A stretch of DNA of 64,000 bases from Mycolicibacterium bacteremicum (lineage in GTDB: Bacteria; Actinomycetota; Actinomycetes; Mycobacteriales; Mycobacteriaceae). The notes beneath the pieces were generated by a model, which made no database searches, was not told the origin of the DNA, and worked only from the letters and a program-made list of their open reading frames with translations. The first letter of the stretch is position 1; every line of letters starts with the position of its first letter. A program made the translations under genes and the position numbers. The DNA lies in NCBI RefSeq assembly GCF_943913955.1, contig NZ_CALUAE010000031.1, positions 1 through 64,000 of the forward strand, read 5' to 3'. Below are positions 17,607-26,501 of this stretch, piece after piece.

Positions 17607-19430
17607 CTAACCCCGTCCTGTCGTGGGCGCGGCACGCCGTTCGCGGGCGATCTGCTGGACCGCACCGAGTCCGTTGTAGGACGGCTTGGCCAGCGTGGCG
17701 GACTTCGATGACAGGTAGACCAGCGGCCAGGTCACCAGGAACACGACCAGCACGTCGAGGATGGTGGTCAGACCCAGCGTGAACGCGAAGCCCTTCACCT
17801 GGCCGACGGCCAGCACGTAGAGCACCGCGGCGGCCAGGAAGGTGACCGCGTTGCCGGACAGGATCGTCTTGCGGGCACGCGCCCAACCGCGCGGCACCGC
17901 CGACCGGAAGGAGCGGCCCTCGCGGATCTCGTCCTTGATGCGTTCGAAGAACACCACGAACGAGTCGGCCGTCGTGCCGATACCGATGATCAGACCGGCG
18001 ATACCGGCCAGGTCCAGCGTGTACCCGATCCATCTGCCGAGCAGCACGAGCAGGGCGTAGACCATGGCGCCGGCCAGCACCAGCGACAGTGCGGTCAGCA
18101 GTCCGAGCACCCGGTAGTAGAGCAGCGAGTACAGCAACACCAGCGCCAGCCCCACCGCGCCGGCGATCAGACCTGCCTTGAGCGAGGTCAGACCCAGTGT
18201 GGCCGAGACGGTTTCGGCTTCCGACGACTCGAAGGACAGCGGCAGCGAGCCGTACTTGAGCACGTTGGCCAGCTCACGGGCGGAACTGTCGGTGAACTGC
18301 CCGGTGATCTGGGTGCGACCGCCGGGGATCGCCTCCTGGATCTCGGGCGCACTGACCACCTGCGAGTCCAGGGTGAATGCGGTCTGGGTGCCGACATTGG
18401 CCGCGGTGAAATCGGCCCAGGTCTTGGATCCCCCGCTCTTGAACTCGACGTCGACGACATAGTCACCGCGCTGCTGATCCAGCCCGGACCCGGCGGTCTG
18501 GATCTCCTCGCCGCTCATGATCGACTTGTCCAGCAGGTAGACGGTGTTGTGATCGGTCGAGCAGGTGACCAGGGGCAGGTTCGGGTCGTCGTTACCGGCG
18601 AGCACATCGTCCTCGTCGCAGCGGGTGGCCTGGAACTGCAAAGCCAGCAGCTGGATGCTCTGATCGGTGCTCTGGCGCAGCTGTTTCTCGTCGGCGATGC
18701 GCTGAGCGAGCGAGGCATCGTCATCGGGGGTGCCGGGCGCCTCGGGCGCGCCGGGAGCAGGGGCGCCGGGCGTGCCCGGGGCAGGTGCCTCGGGTCCGCC
18801 GGGCGCCGGTGCCGGGGTCGGCGTCGGCGTCGGTGCTGGCTCCAAGGGATAGGGCCGGGGTTGGGCGGCCGGCGGTGCAGCCGGGTCACCCGGCTGACCG
18901 GGGGTGCGGATCGGCGCCTCGGGCTCGGCCGGCGCGATCAGTGGCGGCAGGCCCGGGTCCATCCCGGGTGGCATCCCCGGGAGCTGACCGCCCGGCGGCA
19001 GCCCCGGTGCACCCTCCTGCCCGGCCGGCGGCTGTTCGCCGGCGGGCTGGGCGGGCATCGCGTGGATGACGGGGCGGATGTAGAGGCGCGCCGTCTGTCC
19101 CAGGCTGCGCGCCTCGGTGCCGTCGTTGCCGGGCACCGTGATGACCAGGTTGTCGCCGTCGATGACGACCTCCGAACCCGACACGCCGAGACCGTCGACA
19201 CGGGAGCTGATGATCTCCTGCGCCTGCAGCAACGCATCCCGGGTGGGGCGGGAGCCGTCGGGGGTGCGAGCGGTCAGGGTGACGCGCGTGCCGCCCTGCA
19301 GGTCGATCCCGAGCTTGGGCTCGGGCTTCTTATCCCCGGTCAGGAAGACCAGCAGATAGACACCGACGAGGAGCGCCAGGAAGAGCGACAGATAGCGGGC
19401 AGGGTGGACCGGCGCCGAAGACGAAGCCAC
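17607..19430 (-). CDS. secD: Protein translocase subunit SecD
   Basis: A 607-residue partner of SecF. It opens with a single helix (YLSLFLALLVGVYLLVFL), then KLGIDLQGGTRVTLTAR, then the periplasmic region, and ends with five helices including AGLIIGIGTTADSFVVFFERIKDE. Between about residues 130 and 245 lies a long low-complexity insert rich in Pro, Ala and Gly, as in other mycobacterial SecD but strongly expanded. The start is GTG. It follows yajC with a 79-base gap, forming the yajC-secD-secF unit. Confidence 0.95.
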   Translation of the reverse strand: MASSSAPVHPARYLSLFLALLVGVYLLVFLTGDKKPEPKLGIDLQGGTRVTLTARTPDGSRPTRDALLQAQEIISSRVDGLGVSGSEVVIDGDNLVITVPGNDGTEARSLGQTARLYIRPVIHAMPAQPAGEQPPAGQEGAPGLPPGGQLPGMPPGMDPGLPPLIAPAEPEAPIRTPGQPGDPAAPPAAQPRPYPLEPAPTPTPTPAPAPGGPEAPAPGTPGAPAPGAPEAPGTPDDDASLAQRIADEKQLRQSTDQSIQLLALQFQATRCDEDDVLAGNDDPNLPLVTCSTDHNTVYLLDKSIMSGEEIQTAGSGLDQQRGDYVVDVEFKSGGSKTWADFTAANVGTQTAFTLDSQVVSAPEIQEAIPGGRTQITGQFTDSSARELANVLKYGSLPLSFESSEAETVSATLGLTSLKAGLIAGAVGLALVLLYSLLYYRVLGLLTALSLVLAGAMVYALLVLLGRWIGYTLDLAGIAGLIIGIGTTADSFVVFFERIKDEIREGRSFRSAVPRGWARARKTILSGNAVTFLAAAVLYVLAVGQVKGFAFTLGLTTILDVLVVFLVTWPLVYLSSKSATLAKPSYNGLGAVQQIARERRAAPTTGRG

Positions 19431-19509
19431 GGTTCTAGGGTCTCCTCGAAACGATCAGGACGGCGTTGACAGGTAGTGCGCTACCGGGAGGGTACGCGGT
19501 GACCCTGGT

Positions 19510-19863
19510 TCAGTTGCTGTCAGTCTTGGGTGTCGGACGGTCGGTGAGTTCGACGGCGCCCGACTCGTCGTCGAGATTCAGCTCGTCGTCGTCCTCGTCG
19601 TAATCGGACTCCTCGATGCGGTCCCTGATGGCCAGCTTCATCCAGGTCGTCACCACACCGGGAGCGATCTCCAGGTCGACGTAGTCGTCGGTGATCCCGG
19701 CGATGGTGCCCTGCAGACCGGATGTGGTGTGCACGCGGTCGCCGACCGTCAGCGAGTTGTGCAGGTCGATGGTGGCCTGCATGGCCTTCTTCTGACGACG
19801 CGACGCGAAGAACATGAAGGCGCCCAAAATGATGAAAAGGGGCAGGAAGACGACGAGATCCAT
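19510..19863 (-). CDS. yajC: Preprotein translocase auxiliary subunit YajC
   Basis: A 117-residue protein with one N-terminal helix (MDLVVFLPLFIILGAFMFF), the RRQKKAMQ basic stop-transfer segment and the VGDRVHTTSGLQGTIAGITDDYVDLEIAPGV core typical of YajC. The C-terminus is acidic (DEDDDELNLDDES). It associates with SecDF in the membrane and is the first gene of the yajC-secD-secF unit. Confidence 0.94.
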   Translation of the reverse strand: MDLVVFLPLFIILGAFMFFASRRQKKAMQATIDLHNSLTVGDRVHTTSGLQGTIAGITDDYVDLEIAPGVVTTWMKLAIRDRIEESDYDEDDDELNLDDESGAVELTDRPTPKTDSN

Positions 19864-19997
19864 GAAACTGCTGTCCTTCGCGGTTGTTCAGCGGGTACGG
19901 CACACCAGTGTGCCATCACCGACCCCCGCGATCTGTCGGTCACCCCGCCAACCGGCTCCGGACCGACGGAAATCGTGGCACAATGGCGACCAATGCA

Positions 19998-20019
19998 CGC
20001 GATCCGCAAGTGGATTGCG
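19998..20019. promoter_or_regulatory. Imperfect inverted repeat upstream of gabT
   Basis: CGCGATCC and GGATTGCG, separated by GCAAGT, form an inverted repeat with 7 of 8 pairs matching. It lies about 40 bases before the gabT start in the 193-base region divergent to yajC. It may be an operator for a regulator of gabT, or part of its promoter. No match to a known site was recognised. Confidence 0.3.
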
Positions 20020-20056
20020 CGTCAGCTGCTGTTTTCCCCCGTATCCAGGAGTCAGT

Positions 20057-21403
20057 GTGACTGCCGTCGAACAGACCCGCCACCTCGCCACCGCCATCCC
20101 CGGGCCCAAGTCCGCGGCCCTGATCGAACGCAAGAACGCCGCCGTCTCGCGCGGCGTCGGCACGACCATGCCCGTCTACGCGGCCCGCGCCGCCGGCGGG
20201 ATCCTCGAGGACATCGACGGCAACCGGCTGATCGACCTCGGATCCGGTATCGCCGTCACGACGATCGGCAATGCCGCGCCGCGCGTCGTCGAGGCCGTCC
20301 GCGAGCAGGTCGATCAGTTCACCCACACCTGCTTCATGGTGACGCCGTACGAGGGTTATGTGGCCGTGGCCGAACACCTCAACAGGTTGACCCCCGGCGG
20401 CGGCGAGAAGCGCTCGGCACTGTTCAACACCGGATCGGAAGCCGTCGAGAACGCGGTCAAGATCGCCCGCTCGTACACCCGCAAGCAGGCCGTGGTGTCC
20501 TTCGACCACGCCTACCACGGCCGCACCAACCTGACCATGGCACTGACGGCGAAGTCGATGCCCTACAAACACGGCTTCGGACCGTTCGCCCCCGAGATCT
20601 ACCGGGCGCCGCTGTCCTACCCGTTCCGGGATGCCGAGTTCGGCAAGGAGCTGGCCACCGACGGTGAACTGGCCGCCAAGCGTGCCATCAGCGTCATCGA
20701 CAAGCAGGTCGGCGCCGACAACCTGGCCGCCGTCATCATCGAGCCGATCCAGGGCGAGGGCGGTTTCATCGTGCCCGCACCCGGGTTCCTGCCCGCGCTG
20801 CTGGCCTGGTGCCGGCAGAACAACGTGGTGTTCATCGCCGACGAGGTACAGACCGGCTTCGCGCGCACCGGCGCCATGTTCGCCTGCGAACACGAGGGCA
20901 TCGAGCCGGACCTGATCGTCACCGCCAAGGGCATCGCCGACGGGCTGCCGCTGTCGGCGGTGACCGGGCGCGCCGAGATCATGGACGCCCCGCATGTCTC
21001 CGGCCTGGGCGGCACCTACGGTGGCAACCCGATCGCCTGCGCCGCCGCGCTGGCCACCATCGAGACCATCGAGTCCGACGGGCTGGTCGACCGCGCCGGT
21101 GCCATCGAGCGGCTGATGAAGGACCGGCTGCACCAGATGCAGGCCGATGACGACCGCATCGGCGATGTCCGCGGTCGCGGCGCCATGATCGCCGTCGAAC
21201 TGGTCAAGCCGGGCAGCACCGAACCGGATGCCGAATTGACCAAGGCGCTGTGCGCGGCCGCGCACGCCAAGGGCGTGATCGTGTTGTCCTGCGGCACCTT
21301 CGGCAATGTGCTGCGCTTCCTGCCGCCGCTGGCCATCAGCGACGAACTGCTCACCGAGGCGCTGGACATCCTGGCCACCGCACTGGGCGAACTTCGCACC
21401 TAG
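20057..21403 (+). CDS. gabT: 4-aminobutyrate aminotransferase GabT
   Basis: A 448-residue class III PLP aminotransferase that moves the amino group of 4-aminobutyrate to 2-oxoglutarate. Visible elements: SGIAVTTIGNAAPRVVEAV near the N-terminus, FNTGSEAVENAVKIAR for phosphate binding, FDHAYHGRTNLTMALT, the metal-like EVQTGFARTG motif and the PLP lysine in VTAKGIADGLPLS. The start GTG 20057 is set by AGGAG at 20047-20051. The frame is open further upstream but that part has no family similarity. It matches Rv2589 in length and position. Confidence 0.95.
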   Translation: MTAVEQTRHLATAIPGPKSAALIERKNAAVSRGVGTTMPVYAARAAGGILEDIDGNRLIDLGSGIAVTTIGNAAPRVVEAVREQVDQFTHTCFMVTPYEGYVAVAEHLNRLTPGGGEKRSALFNTGSEAVENAVKIARSYTRKQAVVSFDHAYHGRTNLTMALTAKSMPYKHGFGPFAPEIYRAPLSYPFRDAEFGKELATDGELAAKRAISVIDKQVGADNLAAVIIEPIQGEGGFIVPAPGFLPALLAWCRQNNVVFIADEVQTGFARTGAMFACEHEGIEPDLIVTAKGIADGLPLSAVTGRAEIMDAPHVSGLGGTYGGNPIACAAALATIETIESDGLVDRAGAIERLMKDRLHQMQADDDRIGDVRGRGAMIAVELVKPGSTEPDAELTKALCAAAHAKGVIVLSCGTFGNVLRFLPPLAISDELLTEALDILATALGELRT

Positions 21404-21430
21404 CCGGTCGGCGCTGGCTAACATCGGCCG

Positions 21431-22546
21431 GTGTCCTTCCTGGCCGTGCTCGGCTCGTCGTGGCGGCAACCGGACCACTTCGACTGGCTGTCGAGCTATC
21501 TAAAGGTCCAGCGTCTGCGCGGTCTGACCCGGGTGATGATGGTGGCCGTCATCGTGCTGGTCGGGGTGGCGCCGCTGGTCATGCACTGGAGTCCGGGCGG
21601 CCCCGCGGACGGCCTGCCCACCATCCTGTCGATCATCGTCGCGGTCATCACCGCGGGCCTGGCGATGCTGTGGATATGGCGCTGGCCGAGCAGGCGGCAG
21701 TCGGTGGCCTTCGCGATGACCGCCACCGTGTGCATCGGCGTGGCCTGTCTGCTGGACCGCGACCCCGGGTCGGGCCTGCTGGGTTGCGCGGTCTTTGCGG
21801 CGATCGCCGGATACGTGGCCTTCTTCCACAGCAGTCGTCACCTGGTGGCGGTGATCGCCGTCGCGATCGGTATCGCCACCGTCGACGCGGTGCGGATCAC
21901 GCTCGCCGGGGACCCGGCCGCGGCGGTCAGCAAATATCTGGTCATCCTGGTGGGCGTGCTGGCCGTCCCGTCCTCGGTACAGGTGCTCGTACAGCTGCTG
22001 GGATCCGATGCCGCGGAATCCGATCTGGACTCACTGACCGGAGCCCACAACCGCCGCGGGTTCTACCGCGGCGCACACGATCTGGTGGTGCGGGCGCGCG
22101 ATGACGCTGCCGCTGTCGGGTTGATCCTGGTCGACCTGGACGGATTCAAGCGCGTCAACGACACCCGGGGGCACGCTGCCGGTGACGCCCTGCTGGTGGC
22201 GGTCAGCGATGTGCTGCGCCGGTGCGCCGCCGACCTGGACGCCATCACCGCGCGATTCGGTGGCGAGGAATTCGTCGTCCTCGGCACGCTCGACACCGCC
22301 GCCGCCGACGCCCTCGCCGAGCGGGTCCGCGCCGATGTCGCGGCCCTGCCGGACGCCGTCACGGTCAGCATCGGCGTCGCCGGCACGGCCGTGGCCGCCG
22401 CTGCCGACGCCGAGATCCGTCCCATCCTGGATCGCCTGGTGGACGCCGCCGATGATGCGATGTACGACGCCAAACGGGCCGGCGGCAACCGAGTCCGGCA
22501 CAGCGGGCGGCCCGCCGGCCCGATGCCGGGCACGGCGCGCGACTGA
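21431..22546 (+). CDS. Membrane diguanylate cyclase (GGDEF), copy 1
   Basis: A 371-residue protein with about six membrane helices (residues 30-190) and a C-terminal GGDEF domain. The active-site motif is GGEEF at 277-281 in ARFGGEEFVVLG, with the metal-binding LILVDLDGFKRVND upstream. It should make cyclic di-GMP from two GTP. The residues where the RxxD inhibitory site normally lies read DLDA, so product feedback at that site is probably absent. GTG start, 27 bases after gabT. A close paralogue follows. The membrane part has no named sensor domain that I recognise. Confidence 0.88.
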   Translation: MSFLAVLGSSWRQPDHFDWLSSYLKVQRLRGLTRVMMVAVIVLVGVAPLVMHWSPGGPADGLPTILSIIVAVITAGLAMLWIWRWPSRRQSVAFAMTATVCIGVACLLDRDPGSGLLGCAVFAAIAGYVAFFHSSRHLVAVIAVAIGIATVDAVRITLAGDPAAAVSKYLVILVGVLAVPSSVQVLVQLLGSDAAESDLDSLTGAHNRRGFYRGAHDLVVRARDDAAAVGLILVDLDGFKRVNDTRGHAAGDALLVAVSDVLRRCAADLDAITARFGGEEFVVLGTLDTAAADALAERVRADVAALPDAVTVSIGVAGTAVAAAADAEIRPILDRLVDAADDAMYDAKRAGGNRVRHSGRPAGPMPGTARD

Positions 22547-22616
22547 CTCCCCTGCGCGAAACCCGTATGGTGACAGCGACCACAGTGCCCGACACTTCCC
22601 TGGAAATTCTCAGACG

Positions 22617-23735
22617 ATGGACACCATCCGCCGGTGGTGGCGGCAACCCGACCGCTACGAGTGGCTCTCGGCCTACCTGGAGTCGCAGCGACTCCGCTGG
22701 CCGCTGCAGCTCATCATGGCCGTCACGGTGGCCTTCATCGGTTTCGTGCCGATCCTGATGGTGTTCAGCCCGTCCATGCCGTCGCGGACCGCGACCGCCG
22801 CCATCGCCGTACCCGCCAGTGCGCTGGCCTGGGTCATGGCGTTCACCTGGTTGACCCGCTGGCCGTCGCGGCGCGCCTCCCGCTTCTTCGCGCTGTCCTC
22901 GGCGATCTGCGTGGCGTTGGCCTGTCTGGTGTCGCTACGCCCGGAACACGCGCTGGTGACGTGCGTGATCTTCGCCGCGATCGCGGGTCTGGTCGCCTTC
23001 ACCCACACCACTCCGTTCCTGGCGGTGATCCTCGGCATCGGTGTGACGACGGCGGTGACAAGCGGTGTGCGCGCGGCTGTTTCGGGTGACGCACCGCTGA
23101 TGATCAGCATCCTGTTGCTCGTCCTGGCCAGCATGCTCACGGTGCCGTTGATGGGCCAGGTGCTGGTGCAACTGCTCGGCGGGGACGCGGTGAACTCCGA
23201 CGTCGACGCGCTGACGGGCCTGCACAACCGGCGCGGCTTCTACCGGGCCGTCGCCCACCGGGCGACCCGACTGGTACGTGAGCGCGGTGCGCTGGGGGTG
23301 GTGATGGTCGACCTCGACGCGTTCAAAAAGGTCAACGACACCCAGGGCCACGCCGCCGGCGATCAGGTGCTGCGGGCGGTGGCCGCGGTGCTGCGTCGGG
23401 TGGCCGGTGGCGACGCGGTGGTGGCCCGCATCGGTGGCGAGGAATTCTGCGTGGCCGGCATGATGAGCGAGCGGCAGTTGCACCACCTCGCCGACCGTGC
23501 ACGCCGGGCCATCGACGAGTTGCCCCATCCGGTCACGGCCAGCATCGGCACCGCGTCCTCACCGCTGCCCGCGCGGGTGTCGGCCACCCCGGCCGGCCTG
23601 GACCAGTTGTTGGAAACCGCCGACCAGGCGATGTACACCGCCAAACGCGCGGGCGGCAACCGGGTGTGCCATGGCTCCGAGCGACCGGCTAGTGCGCCAC
23701 CGGCGTCCGCGAGGACCGGAACAGCCGGTCCTTGA
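22617..23735 (+). CDS. Membrane diguanylate cyclase (GGDEF), copy 2
   Basis: A 372-residue paralogue of the preceding gene. The same opening pattern is seen (W.QPD..WLS.YL..QRLR), followed by about six helices and a GGDEF domain with GGEEF at residues 273-277. The positions of the RxxD inhibitory site read GGDA, so it is also absent here. The two copies are similar across the whole length, including QVLVQLLG and NRRGFYR, which points to a tandem duplication. The last 47 bases overlap the tail of the convergent membrane-protein gene. Confidence 0.88.
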   Translation: MDTIRRWWRQPDRYEWLSAYLESQRLRWPLQLIMAVTVAFIGFVPILMVFSPSMPSRTATAAIAVPASALAWVMAFTWLTRWPSRRASRFFALSSAICVALACLVSLRPEHALVTCVIFAAIAGLVAFTHTTPFLAVILGIGVTTAVTSGVRAAVSGDAPLMISILLLVLASMLTVPLMGQVLVQLLGGDAVNSDVDALTGLHNRRGFYRAVAHRATRLVRERGALGVVMVDLDAFKKVNDTQGHAAGDQVLRAVAAVLRRVAGGDAVVARIGGEEFCVAGMMSERQLHHLADRARRAIDELPHPVTASIGTASSPLPARVSATPAGLDQLLETADQAMYTAKRAGGNRVCHGSERPASAPPASARTGTAGP

Positions 23736-24405
23736 GACCGCGCCGGCGGGTCGGCACCGTGGTGTGGTCGGGTTCGGTGGCCATGATCGGTCCGGTGGTG
23801 GTCCGGGCGTCCACCGGCTCGTCGCGCAGCGGCACCTCCCGGGCCCCGACCTCGTGCGTCCGGATCGCGCGGGTGGTGTCGTCGCGGGTGGTGGTGTCGT
23901 AGACCGCCGGGTCATGCAGGGTCACATCGCGCACGCTGCGCACCGACACGCGTCCGATCGCGGCGGCGCCCAGGAAGACGATCAGCGCGCCCAGGCCGGA
24001 GAAGTAGGCGAGTTCCAGCGCCACGCTCTTGGCCTCGGTCACCGCCACCGGACTGCCCGGCGTACCCAGCCCCAGCGGCGCGGCCAGTGCGCGGCCCACC
24101 ACGAACCAGGCACCGGCGGCGACGCTGAGCCAGCCGCCGAGCATGGCGGTGGCACGGTTACGCGACACCAGCAAGAGCAAGCCGCCCAGGACGGCCACCG
24201 CTCCCGGCAGCACCTGCAGCCAGCCGCGCCCCGCGGTCCAGGCCCACGGCGAGTCCGGGGTGAACGCGAAGTCGAAGTACGGGCCCACGAACGGGACGAG
24301 CGCACCCCAGATGCCGAGGGCGATCAACAGAAAACCACTCAGTGCGCCGCGGCTGCGGGCGATGTGCATCCTGCCGCCACGGGCGGTCACTCGGTTATCG
24401 GTCAT
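23689..24405 (-). CDS. Four-helix membrane protein of unknown function
   Basis: A 238-residue protein. Hydrophobic segments at about residues 21-42, 64-82, 88-106 and 130-150 give four membrane helices, followed by a charged C-terminal tail of about 80 residues rich in Thr, Arg and Asp. I do not recognise the family. The start ATG at 24405 has a strong AGGAGG 6 bases upstream. Its 3' end overlaps the GGDEF copy 2 gene tail to tail by 47 bases, which is unusual and may allow antisense effects. Confidence 0.65.
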   Translation of the reverse strand: MTDNRVTARGGRMHIARSRGALSGFLLIALGIWGALVPFVGPYFDFAFTPDSPWAWTAGRGWLQVLPGAVAVLGGLLLLVSRNRATAMLGGWLSVAAGAWFVVGRALAAPLGLGTPGSPVAVTEAKSVALELAYFSGLGALIVFLGAAAIGRVSVRSVRDVTLHDPAVYDTTTRDDTTRAIRTHEVGAREVPLRDEPVDARTTTGPIMATEPDHTTVPTRRRGLKDRLFRSSRTPVAH

Positions 24406-24458
24406 GGTGGGCCTCCTCTGCCGCGGTGTGATTACCCAGCCCGGCCGCCCCGAAACCG

Positions 24459-24845
24459 CTATCCGAGCAGGTGGACCGCCAGCAGCACGACCGCGATGAG
24501 CGGCAGCACCCCCTGGGTGATCGCGGCGCGCGCCTTGTCCGGTGAGGAGACCAGCAGCACGACGGCCGCCGCCAGCATGGAGCCGACACCGGCGAGCATC
24601 AGCGCCGCCCCCACACCGGTGTGCCCGAGCGTCGCCGCGGCGATGCCCGCACCCGACACGATGGCCAGGAAGAGGTTGTAGAACCCCTGGTTGAACGCCA
24701 TCTCCTTGGTGGCCTCGGCCTCCTGGGCACTGAGACCGAACGTCGCCCGGGTCCGCGGCGAGGTCCAGGTCAGCGATTCCATCACGAAGATGTAGACGTG
24801 CAGCAGCGCGGCCAGGCCGGCGATGATCGAAGCGGCGACAAGCAT
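24459..24845 (-). CDS. DUF1304 family membrane protein
   Basis: A 128-residue protein with four helices. The family pattern is clear: HVYIFVMESLTW in helix 1, the FGLSAQEAEATKEMAFNQGF loop and NLFLAIVSG. The function of DUF1304 proteins is not established. ATG 24845 is preferred, since it follows the ruvB stop by 4 bases; an upstream TTG at 24857 would overlap ruvB. It is probably the last-but-one gene of the ruv transcript. Confidence 0.8.
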   Translation of the reverse strand: MLVAASIIAGLAALLHVYIFVMESLTWTSPRTRATFGLSAQEAEATKEMAFNQGFYNLFLAIVSGAGIAAATLGHTGVGAALMLAGVGSMLAAAVVLLVSSPDKARAAITQGVLPLIAVVLLAVHLLG

Positions 24846-24849
24846 GGCG

Positions 24850-25908
24850 CTATTCAAACAGGCCGGTCTGCTGACCCAGACCGCGAACCGGCGGCTGCAA
24901 CCCGAGGTGGGTCCAGGCCAGCGGGGTGGCCACCCGACCGCGCGGGGTGCGGGCGATCATCCCGGCCCGCACCAGGAACGGCTCACACACCTCCTCGACG
25001 GTGGTGGCCTCCTCCCCGACCGCGACGGCCAGCGTGGACACCCCGACCGGCCCGCCGCCGAAGCTCTTGGTCAGTGCGGTGAGGACCGCGCGGTCCAGCC
25101 GGTCCAGACCGAGCTCGTCGACGTCGTACACCTCCAGCGCCGCCTTGGCGATATCGCGGGTGATCACCCCGTCGGCGCGCACCTCGGCATAGTCACGCAC
25201 CCGGCGCAGCAGCCGGTTGGCGATGCGGGGGGTGCCCCGCGAGCGGCGGGCGACCTCGGCACCGGCGGTGGCCTCCAGCGCGATGCCCAGGATCCCGGCC
25301 GAACGATGCAGCACGCGCTCCAGATCGGCCGGATCGTAGAAGTCCATGTGCGCGGTGAACCCGAACCGGTCCCGCAGCGGGCCGGTCAGCGCACCCGAGC
25401 GGGTGGTGGCACCGACCAGGGTGAACGGCGCGACATCGAGCGGAATCGACGTGGCGCCAGGACCCTTGCCGACCACGACGTCGACGCGGAAGTCCTCCAT
25501 GGCCAGGTAGAGCATTTCCTCGGCCGGGCGGGCGATGCGGTGGATCTCGTCGATGAAGAGCACATCACCCTCGACCAGATTGGACAGCATCGCAGCCAGG
25601 TCACCGGCCCGTTCCAGCGCCGGGCCGGACGTCACCCGCAGCGCCGAACCCAGTTCGGCGGCGATGATCATCGCCAGTGAGGTCTTACCCAGGCCGGGCG
25701 GGCCGGACAGCAGGATGTGATCCGGCGTGCCGCCGCGATTCTTGGCACCCTCGAGGACGAGTTGCAGTTGCTCGCGGACGCGGTGCTGGCCGATGAACTC
25801 ACTCAGCGAGCGCGGCCGCAGGCTGGCGTCGATATCCCCTTCGCCGACGGTCAGTGCCGGTGAGACGTCGCGCTCCTGCGGTTCGTCGTCGTCGTCGAAA
25901 CGGCCCAT
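24850..25908 (-). CDS. ruvB: Holliday junction helicase motor subunit RuvB
   Basis: A 352-residue AAA+ ATPase that drives branch migration of Holliday junctions with RuvA. Walker A is GPPGLGKTS, Walker B is LFIDEIHRI, the sensor is VGATTRSGAL, and the C-terminal winged helix contains RGTPRIANRLLRRVRDYAEV. The N-terminal RPRSLSEFIGQHRVREQL is typical. It starts 2 bases after the ruvA stop and belongs to the SOS-controlled ruvCAB unit. Confidence 0.97.
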   Translation of the reverse strand: MGRFDDDDEPQERDVSPALTVGEGDIDASLRPRSLSEFIGQHRVREQLQLVLEGAKNRGGTPDHILLSGPPGLGKTSLAMIIAAELGSALRVTSGPALERAGDLAAMLSNLVEGDVLFIDEIHRIARPAEEMLYLAMEDFRVDVVVGKGPGATSIPLDVAPFTLVGATTRSGALTGPLRDRFGFTAHMDFYDPADLERVLHRSAGILGIALEATAGAEVARRSRGTPRIANRLLRRVRDYAEVRADGVITRDIAKAALEVYDVDELGLDRLDRAVLTALTKSFGGGPVGVSTLAVAVGEEATTVEEVCEPFLVRAGMIARTPRGRVATPLAWTHLGLQPPVRGLGQQTGLFE

Positions 25909-25910
25909 GC

Positions 25911-26501
25911 CTACTTCTTACCGAGCATCGACAGCGCGGCCCGCAGCGCCCCGGAGGTGGTCGCGTTCGGGTCGTCGGCGAGCACCTTGTCGGTGGCCTC
26001 CTCGGCCTGCTTGGCCGCAAAGCCAAGGCCGACAAGGGCTTCCACGACGGGTGTGCGCACAGCGTGGCCGGTGGCGGTGGCCGCCCCGCCCGCGCCGGGC
26101 ACCGCCCCGATCTTGTCGCGCAGTTCCAGCACCATCCGTTCGGCGCCACGCTTGCCGATACCGGGCACCCGGGTCAGCGCGGCGACATCGCCGTCGGCCA
26201 GCGCCTGGCGCAGCGCCTGGGCGTCGTAGACCGCCAACGTGGCCAGCGCGATCTTGGGCCCGACCCCGGACACCCCGAGCAGGGTGGTGAACAGATCGCG
26301 GGCCGCACCGTCGGCGAAACCGTAGAGCGTCATGGAGTCCTCGCGCACGATCATCGCGGTGATGAGCCGGGCATCCTCACCACGGCGCAGCGTGGACAGC
26401 GTCGACGGGGTGGCCATCACCTTGTAGCCGACGCCCGCGGCCTCGATGACCGCGTGGTCGAGGGCGATGTCGATGACCTCACCGCGCACCGAGGCGATCA
26501 C
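25911..26501 (-). CDS. ruvA: Holliday junction DNA-binding subunit RuvA
   Basis: A 196-residue protein. It has the N-terminal OB fold (MIASVRGEVIDIALDHAVIE), helix-hairpin-helix segments (LLGVSGVGPKIALATLA and RVPGIGKRGAERMVLEL) and the flexible linker before domain III (VEALVGLGFAAKQAEEA) that contacts RuvB. It binds four-way junctions and loads RuvB. GTG start overlapping the ruvC stop by 4 bases. Confidence 0.96.
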   Translation of the reverse strand: MIASVRGEVIDIALDHAVIEAAGVGYKVMATPSTLSTLRRGEDARLITAMIVREDSMTLYGFADGAARDLFTTLLGVSGVGPKIALATLAVYDAQALRQALADGDVAALTRVPGIGKRGAERMVLELRDKIGAVPGAGGAATATGHAVRTPVVEALVGLGFAAKQAEEATDKVLADDPNATTSGALRAALSMLGKK

